Origin: CAXXIC01 sp049315325 | GTDB taxonomy: Bacteria > Bacteroidota > Bacteroidia > Bacteroidales > UBA7332 | Direction of reading: 5' to 3' | Length of the DNA stretch: 64,000 nt | Assembly (NCBI GenBank): GCA_049315325.1 | Contig: JBMOKJ010000002.1 | Location: forward strand, 1 to 64,000 | Part shown: one piece after another, positions 48,906 through 56,659 of the stretch | How positions within the stretch are numbered: the stretch's first letter is position 1 | Layout of the letters: each line of letters starts with the position of its first letter | Translations under genes and position numbers: made by a program | The notes under the pieces: model-generated | What the model was told of the DNA's origin: nothing | Databases searched by the model: none | Seen by the model: only the letters and a program-made list of their open reading frames with translations

Positions 48906-50174
48906 TCATTTCCAGCCCAAAATCTGCTTGTAAATATCGATGACCTTTTGTCCGGCCTTTTCCCAAACAATTTGATCGACTTCAAGCTTTCCTTCTATTT
49001 TTAGATGCTCATACATTGCTGGATAGGTTACAATGGAGTAAATTGCATCTGCCATGGCATCAATATCCCAATAGTCGGTTTTGATGACGTTCGTTAAAAT
49101 CTCTGCACAACCCGATTGGAAAGAAATGATGCTTGGAACACCCACTTGCATGGCTTCGAGTGGCGAAATACCAAACGGCTCGGAGACTGAAGGCATAATG
49201 TAAACATCGCTCGACTTCAGCATTTCGTACACCTGTTTTCCTTTCAAAAATCCGGTGAAATGGAACCTGTCGGCAATGCCACGTGCGGAGGCAAGTCGAA
49301 TCATGTCGTTCATTTTGTCGCCACTTCCAGCCATCACAAACCGCACGTTTTTTGTGCGTTGCAATACTCGGTGAGCGGCTTCTACGAAATATTCAGGTCC
49401 TTTTTGCATAGTTATTCGACCCAAAAAAGTGACAATCTTATCGTTTGTATTTCTGATTGGAACAATTGCTTCAATCTCTGGACTCACAGGCTCAACTGCA
49501 TTGTGTACGGTGGTTACTTTGCGTGGATCGATGTGGTACTTTTCGATAACAGTCTGACGAGTCAGGTTGCTCACCGTAATAATGTGGTCGGCATGATGCA
49601 TTCCATCTTTTTCGATTCCGAAAACAGTAGGATTTACATTGCCGCGGCTCCGGTCGAAATCGGTGGCGTGCACATGAATAACCAACGGTTTGCCAGTCAC
49701 ATGCTTGGCATGAATGCCCGCAGGATAAGTAAGCCAATCGTGTGAGTGAATAACGTCGAACGGCTCTGAGCGAGCAATCACACCTGCCACAATCGAGTAG
49801 TTGTTAATCTCTTCAAGCAAATTGTCGGGATAACGCCCCGAAAACTCGATACAGCCTAAATCGTTCAGGTAGCCAAGGTGGTTGAAATCAGCGTAAATGT
49901 GATTTCGAAGGTCAAAATATTGCTTCGGTTTCATGCAGTATCCGATGCGTTTCTCTATGTATTCAGCCGAATGGTCTCTCCATGCAATGGGGGTGCAGTT
50001 TGCTCCAACAATGTTCAAAAAACTTTTATCTTCGTCACCCCACGGTTTTGGAATAACAAATGTGATTTCCATATCACCACATTCTGTCATTCCTCTTGTG
50101 AGGCCATAACTCGCTGTGCCTAAGCCTCCAAGTATATGAGGGGGGAATTCCCATCCAAACATTAATGCCTTCAT
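48906..50174 (-). CDS. GT4-family glycosyltransferase (glycogen synthase-like)
   Basis: 422 aa GT-B enzyme. GWEFPPHILGGLGTASYGL is the nucleotide-sugar-side Gly-rich loop; SHDWLTYPAGIHA, HHADHIITVSNLT and SVSEPFGISPLEAMQVG (E-x7-E donor site) follow. Likely uses ADP- or UDP-glucose to extend alpha-glucan. Separated from the debranching gene by 4 nt, so cotranscribed. Confidence 0.92.
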   Translation of the reverse strand: MKALMFGWEFPPHILGGLGTASYGLTRGMTECGDMEITFVIPKPWGDEDKSFLNIVGANCTPIAWRDHSAEYIEKRIGYCMKPKQYFDLRNHIYADFNHLGYLNDLGCIEFSGRYPDNLLEEINNYSIVAGVIARSEPFDVIHSHDWLTYPAGIHAKHVTGKPLVIHVHATDFDRSRGNVNPTVFGIEKDGMHHADHIITVSNLTRQTVIEKYHIDPRKVTTVHNAVEPVSPEIEAIVPIRNTNDKIVTFLGRITMQKGPEYFVEAAHRVLQRTKNVRFVMAGSGDKMNDMIRLASARGIADRFHFTGFLKGKQVYEMLKSSDVYIMPSVSEPFGISPLEAMQVGVPSIISFQSGCAEILTNVIKTDYWDIDAMADAIYSIVTYPAMYEHLKIEGKLEVDQIVWEKAGQKVIDIYKQILGWK

Positions 50175-50178
50175 CTAT

Positions 50179-52122
50179 TTAGAGTATTTCGGTGTTATAT
50201 GATTTGATTAATTTTAGCATACGCAATATTTCAGCGACATTCATTGCAAACGAAATGGCACCTCGCCCTGTAAATGGCGGGTTCCCATCGTAAAGCTCGC
50301 TGATCGTTCCGATGCAGTTGTTCGACATCTCATCTTCAAAACTCACCAAACGGTTTTCGGCGAACGAAACGCCGCTGAGTCCGAATATCTTGAGATAAGC
50401 TTCAATATAAAATCCCATGAGCCAAGGCCAAGCTGTTCCTTGGTGATAGGCGTAGTCGCGATCGGCTTGCGCTCCAAAGTAAGTTGGAGAATACCCCTGA
50501 CTTTTCGGGCTTAATGTTCGAATTCCTTTTGGGGTAAGTAGTTCTTTCGTTACGAAGTCGAGCACTTTTTTTCGTTCGCCTTTTTCGAGTGGAGAATATT
50601 CGAGTGCAAGTGCAATCACCATGTTAGGACGAACGCTCCAATCTGCGTATCCATTATCTACGTAGTCGAAAAGGTATCCTGCACTATTCATAAACACACG
50701 TCTGAATGACTCTTTTGTAAGATCTGCAGTTCGTGTCAATTCATCAGCGTTGGCTTTATTCGTTTCTGCAGAAGCCGCAAATCGCAAAGCATTGTACCAC
50801 AACGCATTAAATTCAACCAAACAGCCTGTGCGCGAAATGACAGGTTTCCCTCCAATTGTGGAGTTCATCCACGAAATTGTTTGAGTACGGCCATCGGCAT
50901 ATACTAAGCCATCCGCTCCGATTTTTAAGTAAGGATGTGACCCGGATTTAATGAATTGAACGATGTCAATGACCGCTTTTTTGTAGGTGGCACACATCTT
51001 CTCCGTGTTGCTCTCTTTGCAATACTGCTGAATTGCCCATATTGCCCAAAGCAAAACGTCGGGTTTATCAATCTCTTTTATGTTTGGATCGGTTTGCTCG
51101 CCTTTTATAAATTTATAAATAGCAGCTAACCCCGTTTTCATAATCTCCTCGTAATGATGTTGCTCGTCAATAGCTAAAGTAGAGCCAGGTAGAGCAATAA
51201 ACATATCTCGTGCTCTTACATTAAACCACGGATATCCAGCAATAATATAGTCCTGTTTTCCCTCTTTGTGGCATACAAACTGATGTGCAGCATTTTTTAA
51301 GCAGTTGTAGAGGCTAGAGCGGGCAGTCCGTTTGGCAATCTCTTTCTCATACATCAATTTCATACTCGTTGGATTGATAGGCGATGTACCAGCAGAAAAA
51401 TAGACGCTTTCGCCTTTTTTGAGCGGAATCTCAAAATAACCAGGTGTGTACAAATCTTCTTTGTAAGGATAACCACGCTCCATCTCCTTCGAATACTCGA
51501 TACCTCTATACCAATCGGGGATTGAGCTAAACGATGGCTTTTTATTGGTTTGCATGTAGAGCGTCGGATAGTTGGGGTAAAGACACGATCCGATACCATT
51601 TTTTGATTCCACGTACGATTTATTTATTGAATCGTTTTCGTGCATCAATTGATGAATATTTCTGAAAGCCAACATCGGTCTCAATCTCAATATTGTGGGA
51701 GAATGAGCTTCAAGTAGCGTGAATTTTATCAGAATCCTATTCTCGTTGTAATTTAATACACGCTCTTTGGCGAAAACCACACCGCCAACGCGATAAATTA
51801 CGCGCGGCACAACTTCGATATGTAGTTCTCGAATGTATTTGTGACCTTTCGGGCTGTAGTGCTCTCCACCAAATTTGTGAATAGCTAGATTAAACTCGGC
51901 TCCATGTTGAATGATTGTTTCGTCGAGTGAAGAGAGCATCACATGGTTGTCGTCGTCTATCTCTGGAACAGGAATTACTAACAGTCCGTGATATTTCCGG
52001 GTATGGCATCCGATAAGTGTTGTGCTAAGATATGCTCCAGATTGGTTTGTGCGTAAAAGCTCTTTGGGTAAAGATTGCTCTAGATTGATTAAGGTATTTT
52101 TATCAAACTTTAAGTAGCTCAT
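50179..52122 (-). CDS. Glycogen debranching enzyme (amylo-alpha-1,6-glucosidase type)
   Basis: 647 aa. N-terminal beta domain (SGAYLSTTLIGCHTRKYHGLL) and C-terminal alpha/alpha-barrel with GYPWFNVRARDMFIALPG, DGLVYADGRTQTISWMN, CLVEFNALWYNALRF and AYHQGTAWPWLMGFYIEAY. Cleaves alpha-1,6 branches of glycogen. First gene of the operon with GT4 and GH57; a -7 box lies upstream. Confidence 0.95.
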   Translation of the reverse strand: MSYLKFDKNTLINLEQSLPKELLRTNQSGAYLSTTLIGCHTRKYHGLLVIPVPEIDDDNHVMLSSLDETIIQHGAEFNLAIHKFGGEHYSPKGHKYIRELHIEVVPRVIYRVGGVVFAKERVLNYNENRILIKFTLLEAHSPTILRLRPMLAFRNIHQLMHENDSINKSYVESKNGIGSCLYPNYPTLYMQTNKKPSFSSIPDWYRGIEYSKEMERGYPYKEDLYTPGYFEIPLKKGESVYFSAGTSPINPTSMKLMYEKEIAKRTARSSLYNCLKNAAHQFVCHKEGKQDYIIAGYPWFNVRARDMFIALPGSTLAIDEQHHYEEIMKTGLAAIYKFIKGEQTDPNIKEIDKPDVLLWAIWAIQQYCKESNTEKMCATYKKAVIDIVQFIKSGSHPYLKIGADGLVYADGRTQTISWMNSTIGGKPVISRTGCLVEFNALWYNALRFAASAETNKANADELTRTADLTKESFRRVFMNSAGYLFDYVDNGYADWSVRPNMVIALALEYSPLEKGERKKVLDFVTKELLTPKGIRTLSPKSQGYSPTYFGAQADRDYAYHQGTAWPWLMGFYIEAYLKIFGLSGVSFAENRLVSFEDEMSNNCIGTISELYDGNPPFTGRGAISFAMNVAEILRMLKLIKSYNTEIL

Positions 52123-52162
52123 TGATGTGTGGTTTATTTCATGTTGTAAATAGCTGCTTTCC

Positions 52163-52170
52163 CAAAATTA
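52163..52170 (-). promoter_or_regulatory. -7 box for the glycogen operon
   Basis: TAATTTTG on the minus strand, 40 nt before the debranching-enzyme ATG. Confidence 0.45.
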
Positions 52171-52293
52171 TAAATAATATTGGAATTCCTTCTCTTTTCT
52201 AAAAAAAAGTGGCACAGAAATTGCAATTTAGTTCAAAATTATGTTTCTCAACACTCTTTTTGATATATTTACTCTCCAAACAAAATTAAGCTT

Positions 52294-52959
52294 GTGAATA
52301 CTGAGACCAAACGCATTGTTTATGCCGCATATTATCCACTTATATTTGTGGCATTGATGTGGCTTGTCAAATTGGTTGAGTCTGGTTCAAATTTAGATTT
52401 ATCCGATTATGGAAACTATCCATTAAGCCTAGAGCATCTGTATGGCATATTCACTCAGCCGCTCATTCATGGAGATTGGATGCACCTTTGGTCAAATACG
52501 ATGCCATTGCTTTTTCTAATATGGTCGCTTTTTTATTTTTATGGTGATATTGCGTTTAAAATTTTTCCTTGGATATGGGTTGGATCAGGGCTGTTGACTT
52601 GGCTTATCGGTCGTCCTTCGTTTCACATCGGGGCGAGTGGTATGGTGTATGGCATTGCTTTTTTCCTTTTTACAAGCGGCATTCTACGACGGATGCGTAC
52701 GCTGATGGCTCTTTCGGGTATCGTTGCATTATCATACGGTAGTTTTGTGTGGAATATGTTTCCGATTGCCGAGATTTGGAAACCAGAACTGTCGTGGGAA
52801 GGACATTTGTCGGGAGCTATTGCGGGTGTTTTTCTTGCAATATTGTACCGTAAACTGCCACCTCAAAAACCTGTAGAACCAGAAACCGAAGAAATTGACG
52901 ATGCAGATGAACCAAGCTATTGGCTTGATTCACGAGATGATGATTTAAAAAAGAGTTGA
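52294..52959 (+). CDS. Rhomboid-family intramembrane serine protease
   Basis: 221 aa, six hydrophobic segments. Catalytic Ser in HIGASGMVYG (GxSG) and His in WEGHLSGAIAG; HGDWMHLWSNTMPL supplies the conserved His/Asn of helix 2. The start is GTG; the next in-frame ATG would remove the first membrane helix. C-terminal acidic tail. Stop codon abuts that of marC with no gap. Confidence 0.93.
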   Translation: MNTETKRIVYAAYYPLIFVALMWLVKLVESGSNLDLSDYGNYPLSLEHLYGIFTQPLIHGDWMHLWSNTMPLLFLIWSLFYFYGDIAFKIFPWIWVGSGLLTWLIGRPSFHIGASGMVYGIAFFLFTSGILRRMRTLMALSGIVALSYGSFVWNMFPIAEIWKPELSWEGHLSGAIAGVFLAILYRKLPPQKPVEPETEEIDDADEPSYWLDSRDDDLKKS

Positions 52960-53562
52960 TTAATGTTTGTATACTGCGCTGATTATGAGTGCAATATTCG
53001 ACGTAAAGAGTTTTACGGAAATGGCTAAAAGAATAATACCAAAGAATTTTCTCAAAATGTAAACTCCACCTTTGCCAAGTAATCGTTCGATACGTGTTAG
53101 ACTGCGCAATACGATATAAACTACTGCCATATTGGCAGCCAAGGCTAACAAAATATTGAGTACATTATATTCCGCACGAAGAGAGATGAGAGCCGTGAAT
53201 GAGCCTGCACCAGCAATCAGCGGAAAAACCAATGGTACGATGCTTGTGGATTCGTTGCCCATCTCATATTTGAAAATATCAATTCCCAATATCATCTCCA
53301 TTGCAATTGCGAAGATGATGAGCGAACCAGCTACTGCAAACGATTGAATATCAACACCAAAAAGCTTCAAAATCACCTCTCCAACAAACAAAAATACGGT
53401 AAGAATGATGAGGGAATAAGTTGCAGCTTGACCTGGATTAACATTTGCTCCTTTGCTTTTTAACGAAATAACAACTGGCACAGAGCCAGTGATGTCGATG
53501 ATTGCAAACAAGACAACGAATGCACTGATAAATTCTTTAAGGTCGAAAACGAGATTTCCCAT
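52960..53562 (-). CDS. MarC family integral membrane protein (UPF0056)
   Basis: 200 aa with six hydrophobic helices; family blocks ITGSVPVVISLKSKG, GVDIQSFAVAGSLIIFAIAMEMILG and the PLVFPLIAGAGSFTALISL segment. Function unresolved in spite of the name. Convergent with rhomboid without any intergenic base. Confidence 0.9.
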   Translation of the reverse strand: MGNLVFDLKEFISAFVVLFAIIDITGSVPVVISLKSKGANVNPGQAATYSLIILTVFLFVGEVILKLFGVDIQSFAVAGSLIIFAIAMEMILGIDIFKYEMGNESTSIVPLVFPLIAGAGSFTALISLRAEYNVLNILLALAANMAVVYIVLRSLTRIERLLGKGGVYILRKFFGIILLAISVKLFTSNIALIISAVYKH

Positions 53563-53589
53563 TGCTCAATGTGCGTGAAGAAAATTTAT

Positions 53590-53597
53590 TATATTTG
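53590..53597 (+). promoter_or_regulatory. -7 box for the Crp-type gene
   Basis: TATATTTG, 85 nt before the ATG at 53682. Confidence 0.45.
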
Positions 53598-53681
53598 CGC
53601 TTACATATTTCTCTAAAGTGGGACAAAATTAAGTTTTTTTCTTAATTTTACCTCAACAATGTCTTTTAAAACCAATCAGAA

Positions 53682-54368
53682 ATGAGTTTTCTCGATATTT
53701 TGCTCCAAACACCCATTTTTCAAGGCGTTAGTAAATCTAAGCTAACCACATGCCTCGAAAAACATTGCGTGGAATTTCTTAAATTTCAATCGGGTGAAAA
53801 GATTGTGTCTGTAGGAGAAGAATTCACACACATCAAGTTTCTGATTTCTGGTAAAATGCTCAATGTGACTGGTAATAAGGCCGGTAATTTGCTTGTAAAG
53901 GAACTATACGCTGCACCCAATTTAATCTCAGGAAACTATATTTTTGGAATCGAGACACATTCTATTTGCACATCTATTGCACAAACCGATGTGGGCGTGA
54001 TGCAGATTGCGAAAGAAGATTTTCTGGAATTGCTCAGAAAAGAGCAGATCTTTATGATTAACTACCTGAACTTCCTCTCAGCTCGCTCGCAGTCTTATTT
54101 TAATACCATGATGTCAATTTCGACTGGCGAGCTCAACGAGCGATTCGCTCAATGGGTGTTGCTGCTTACTCACAAGAAGGCAGAAGAGATTGTGTTATCC
54201 ATCCGACTCGATGAGATGGCCAAATTACTGGGCGATTCGCGCGATAATTTGCACTTAATGCTTCAAGATTTAAAGAAGAAGAAACTTCTCACGTTTAACG
54301 AAAACGAGATAAAAATTGTCAATCGTCACGCATTAGCTGATATTGTCCACGACGAAGATTTGGATTGA
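53682..54368 (+). CDS. Crp/Fnr-family transcription regulator
   Basis: 228 aa. N-terminal cyclic-nucleotide-binding-like barrel (about 15-125, FQSGEKIVSVGEEFTHIKFLI) and C-terminal winged helix (about 150-215, LRLDEMAKLLGDSRDNLHLML type). The effector is unknown; the phosphate-binding cassette of true Crp is not evident. Stand-alone gene with a terminator after it. Confidence 0.9.
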   Translation: MSFLDILLQTPIFQGVSKSKLTTCLEKHCVEFLKFQSGEKIVSVGEEFTHIKFLISGKMLNVTGNKAGNLLVKELYAAPNLISGNYIFGIETHSICTSIAQTDVGVMQIAKEDFLELLRKEQIFMINYLNFLSARSQSYFNTMMSISTGELNERFAQWVLLLTHKKAEEIVLSIRLDEMAKLLGDSRDNLHLMLQDLKKKKLLTFNENEIKIVNRHALADIVHDEDLD

Positions 54369-54394
54369 TACTTTGTTAAATATAGAACATAAAT

Positions 54395-54428
54395 ATCCCG
54401 ATTGGCAGCCTGCAAATCGGGATTTTTC
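54395..54428 (+). terminator. Terminator of the Crp-type gene
   Basis: ATCCCGATT/AATCGGGAT stem, 11-nt loop, followed by T5. Confidence 0.8.
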
Positions 54429-54445
54429 TATAAAAGGATTGATTT

Positions 54446-54961
54446 TTACACTTTCTTCATCATCATCTCAATCTCGCGAATTTGAGCCGTTAGCATTTTT
54501 TGCTTGTCTAGCTTCTTGGCAGAATCAAGATAAACCATCGCCACTTTTTTATTTCGTTGCGACAAAGCGATTGCAGCAAGATTTAGTTTCGCAACTGCTT
54601 GATCGTTCTTCATACGCAGGCCAGTTGATAAAGCTTTTTTGAAGAGTTTTTCCGATTTTGGAAGGTTGCGTTGTTGACTTACCACCAATCCATTAAGGTA
54701 ATAGTAATACGCCTCCTGACTTTTAATCATTCGTTCGGGATGTTTCACATAGTTCAACGCCAATGTTGCACCTTGGAGATTGTTTTTACGAATAAAGTAG
54801 AACGCAAGCAGGTTTTTTTCGTTTTTGAAATGAAGCAACACAAAGATGCTGGCCAACAAATCGACCATTACGCCAGTGAAAATCCAACCGTAAATATAGA
54901 GAAAGACAGAGCCAATAACCAGTACAGAGGCAATAATGAGGCGAATAAATTTGTAAAACAT
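54446..54961 (-). CDS. Membrane protein with TPR-like C-terminal region
   Basis: 171 aa. Two N-terminal hydrophobic segments (about 6-25 and 28-45), then two or three helix pairs of TPR type (YYYYLNGLVVSQQRNLPKSE, AVAKLNLAAIALSQRNKKVA). No enzyme motif. Probably an inner-membrane protein with a cytosolic TPR platform; specific role unknown. Confidence 0.75.
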   Translation of the reverse strand: MFYKFIRLIIASVLVIGSVFLYIYGWIFTGVMVDLLASIFVLLHFKNEKNLLAFYFIRKNNLQGATLALNYVKHPERMIKSQEAYYYYLNGLVVSQQRNLPKSEKLFKKALSTGLRMKNDQAVAKLNLAAIALSQRNKKVAMVYLDSAKKLDKQKMLTAQIREIEMMMKKV

Positions 54962-55102
54962 AGTTTGAATGAGTTTTGAAATTAGAAGTGCAAATTTAAC
55001 AAATAAAACATTGAAACGATAGCTAATAGCTATTTTAGAAGAAAAAAATTTAAACAGAATTTGACTTGATGTGTTTTATTATAACACAAAACATCCATTT
55101 CA

Positions 55103-55576
55103 ATGAAAAAGATCAATCCCTTTCTGTGGTTCGACAACAATGCCGAAGAGGCGGTATCGCTCTATATATCTGCATTTCCGAATGCCAAAATAGCTAGTGT
55201 TAGTCATTACGGCGAAGGCTCACCCATGCCCGAAGGCACCGTGATGAGTATTGCTTTTGAACTGAATGGACAGGATTTTATCGCGCTCAATGGCGGTCCG
55301 ATGTTCACTTTTTCGCCAGCTATGTCGCTGTTTGTGAACTGTGAGACACAAGACGAAATTGATTTGCTTTGGGAAAAGCTTAGCGAAGGTGGTGAAGAGA
55401 TGCAATGCGGATGGCTTACCGATCGCTTTGGTGTCACTTGGCAAATTGTGCCCACCATTCTTCCTGAACTTCTTGGAGATGACGACGAAGAGAAAGCCGG
55501 ACGAGCTATGGAGGCAATGTTGCAAATGAAGAAATTGGAAATAAACAAACTTAAAAAAGCATTCGATGGCGAATAA
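55103..55576 (+). CDS. PhnB-like VOC family protein
   Basis: 157 aa; FLWFDNNAEEAVSLYISAFPNAKI is the PhnB-type opening (shown in part: INPFLWFDNNAEEAV), then EGTVMSIAFELNGQDFIALNGG and CGWLTDRFGVTWQIVPTILP. Often annotated as 3-demethylubiquinone 3-methyltransferase-like without evidence. Overlaps the next gene by 11 nt, so the two are coupled. Confidence 0.9.
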   Translation: MKKINPFLWFDNNAEEAVSLYISAFPNAKIASVSHYGEGSPMPEGTVMSIAFELNGQDFIALNGGPMFTFSPAMSLFVNCETQDEIDLLWEKLSEGGEEMQCGWLTDRFGVTWQIVPTILPELLGDDDEEKAGRAMEAMLQMKKLEINKLKKAFDGE

Positions 55577-55982
55577 AATCAGAGTAGAAGTGTTGGTAAA
55601 TGCTTCTTTAGAAAAGGTTTGGAGTGCATGGGTGACACCAACTGATATTGAAAATTGGTATTTTGCTTCACCAGATTGGTATGTGCCTGCTGCAGAAAAT
55701 GATTTGCAAGTTGGTCGTAAATTTAAAACAGTGATGTCGTCTCGCGACAAAACAATGGTATTTGATTTTGAAGGAACTTACACCGAAATTAACCATTTGT
55801 CGAAAATTGTTTATGTGCTGGCTGATGATAGAGTGGTTGAAACAACATTCCTTGCTGAACCGGATGGTGTGAGAGTGATTCAACTTTTTGATCCAGAAAA
55901 CCAAAATCCAGTTGAAATGCAACAATTTGGATGGCAAGCAATTCTGAATAATTTCAAATCTTATATTGAAGGGTTAAAATAA
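55566..55982 (+). CDS. SRPBCC / AHSA1-like protein
   Basis: 138 aa START-like fold: VEVLVNASLEKVWSAWVTPT, IENWYFASPDWYVPAAENDL, GRKFKTVMSSRD and the C-terminal FGWQAILNNFKSYIE helix. Ligand unknown. Translationally coupled to the PhnB-like gene, a pairing frequent in Bacteroidota. Confidence 0.9.
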   Translation: MANKIRVEVLVNASLEKVWSAWVTPTDIENWYFASPDWYVPAAENDLQVGRKFKTVMSSRDKTMVFDFEGTYTEINHLSKIVYVLADDRVVETTFLAEPDGVRVIQLFDPENQNPVEMQQFGWQAILNNFKSYIEGLK

Positions 55983-56011
55983 ATTGAAATCCTGTTGCAA
56001 TATTCATTTTT

Positions 56012-56041
56012 TGTACATAATTTTGTACATCTAAATGTACA
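56012..56041 (+). promoter_or_regulatory. Triple TGTACA operator of the YefM/YoeB pair
   Basis: TGTACA occurs at 56012, 56024 and 56036, exactly 12 bp apart. TGTACA is the core of the E. coli YefM operator palindromes. The third copy covers an upstream in-frame ATG (56035), supporting the later start at 56056. Confidence 0.65.
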
Positions 56042-56055
56042 TAATTATAAATGTT

Positions 56056-56310
56056 ATGCTAACAACGACTATTTCAGATTTCAGAAAAGACGTAAAAGTC
56101 TATTTTGATAAAGTTACAAACGATTTTGAAACGCTCATTATTAATAGAGGCAAAGATAGTGGCGTGGTTATTATGTCTCTCGATGAGTATAACTCTTTGA
56201 ATGCCACTTATCACGAACTTTCATCTAAAAAGAATGAGAATCGTTTGGATTCTGCCATCGAGAAATTAACGAAAGGTACTTCGTTTCAAAATGAACTAAT
56301 TGTAGAATGA
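56056..56310 (+). CDS. yefM: Phd/YefM-family antitoxin
   Basis: 84 aa from ATG 56056 (MLTTTISDFRKDVKVYFDKV). N-terminal DNA-binding Phd fold (INRGKDSGVVIMSLDEYNSL) and a flexible C-terminal tail that would wrap the toxin. Binds its own operator, where three TGTACA boxes precede the gene. Overlaps the toxin gene by 4 nt (ATGA). Confidence 0.92.
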   Translation: MLTTTISDFRKDVKVYFDKVTNDFETLIINRGKDSGVVIMSLDEYNSLNATYHELSSKKNENRLDSAIEKLTKGTSFQNELIVE

Positions 56311-56564
56311 AGTACGTCTTTGTAGATGAATCGTGGGAGGATTACCTCTATTGGCAGAAAACAGATAAGAAGATGCTTTCACGTGTAAACGATTTATTGA
56401 AAGATATATCGAGAACGCCTTTTTCAGGTATTGGCAAACCTGAACCGCTGAAACACAAATACAAAGGTTTTTGGTCGCGACGAATTGATGGAGAGCATCG
56501 CCTGATTTATCAAGTTCGCGGATATGAAATCCTAATTGCTAAATGTAGGTTTCATTACGACTAA
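56307..56564 (+). CDS. yoeB: YoeB/Txe-family mRNA interferase toxin
   Basis: 85 aa ribosome-dependent endoribonuclease. Typical residues: SWEDYLYW near the start, GKPEPLKHKYKGFWSRRID (catalytic Glu and Arg), GEHRLIYQV and the terminal FHYD with the catalytic His/Tyr. Complete length, so the pair is probably active. Confidence 0.95.
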   Translation: MKYVFVDESWEDYLYWQKTDKKMLSRVNDLLKDISRTPFSGIGKPEPLKHKYKGFWSRRIDGEHRLIYQVRGYEILIAKCRFHYD

Positions 56565-56583
56565 CGCATCTCGGAAAGACAAA

Positions 56584-56618
56584 AAAATCCCGACCAACAG
56601 CTCGTTGGTCGGGATTTT
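56584..56618 (+). terminator. Terminator of the yefM-yoeB operon
   Basis: AATCCCGACCAAC/GTTGGTCGGGATT, 5-nt loop, T-run; A-run on the left makes it bidirectional. Confidence 0.88.
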
Positions 56619-56628
56619 GTTTTTCACT

Positions 56629-56645
56629 CCTCCCCTTGGGGGAGG
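56629..56645. repeat. CCTCCCC/GGGGGAGG dispersed palindrome
   Basis: CCTCCCC-TT-GGGGGAGG followed by TTGGGTGGGGCTTC. This form is a very common intergenic repeat in Bacteroidota genomes; it touches the end of the ABC-F gene. Confidence 0.6.
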
Positions 56646-56659
56646 TTGGGTGGGGCTTC

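Noticed and set aside
47538..52122. Novel glucan system
   Set aside because: The GH133-GT4-GH57 operon is a standard Bacteroidota glycogen/alpha-glucan unit and looks intact and ordinary.
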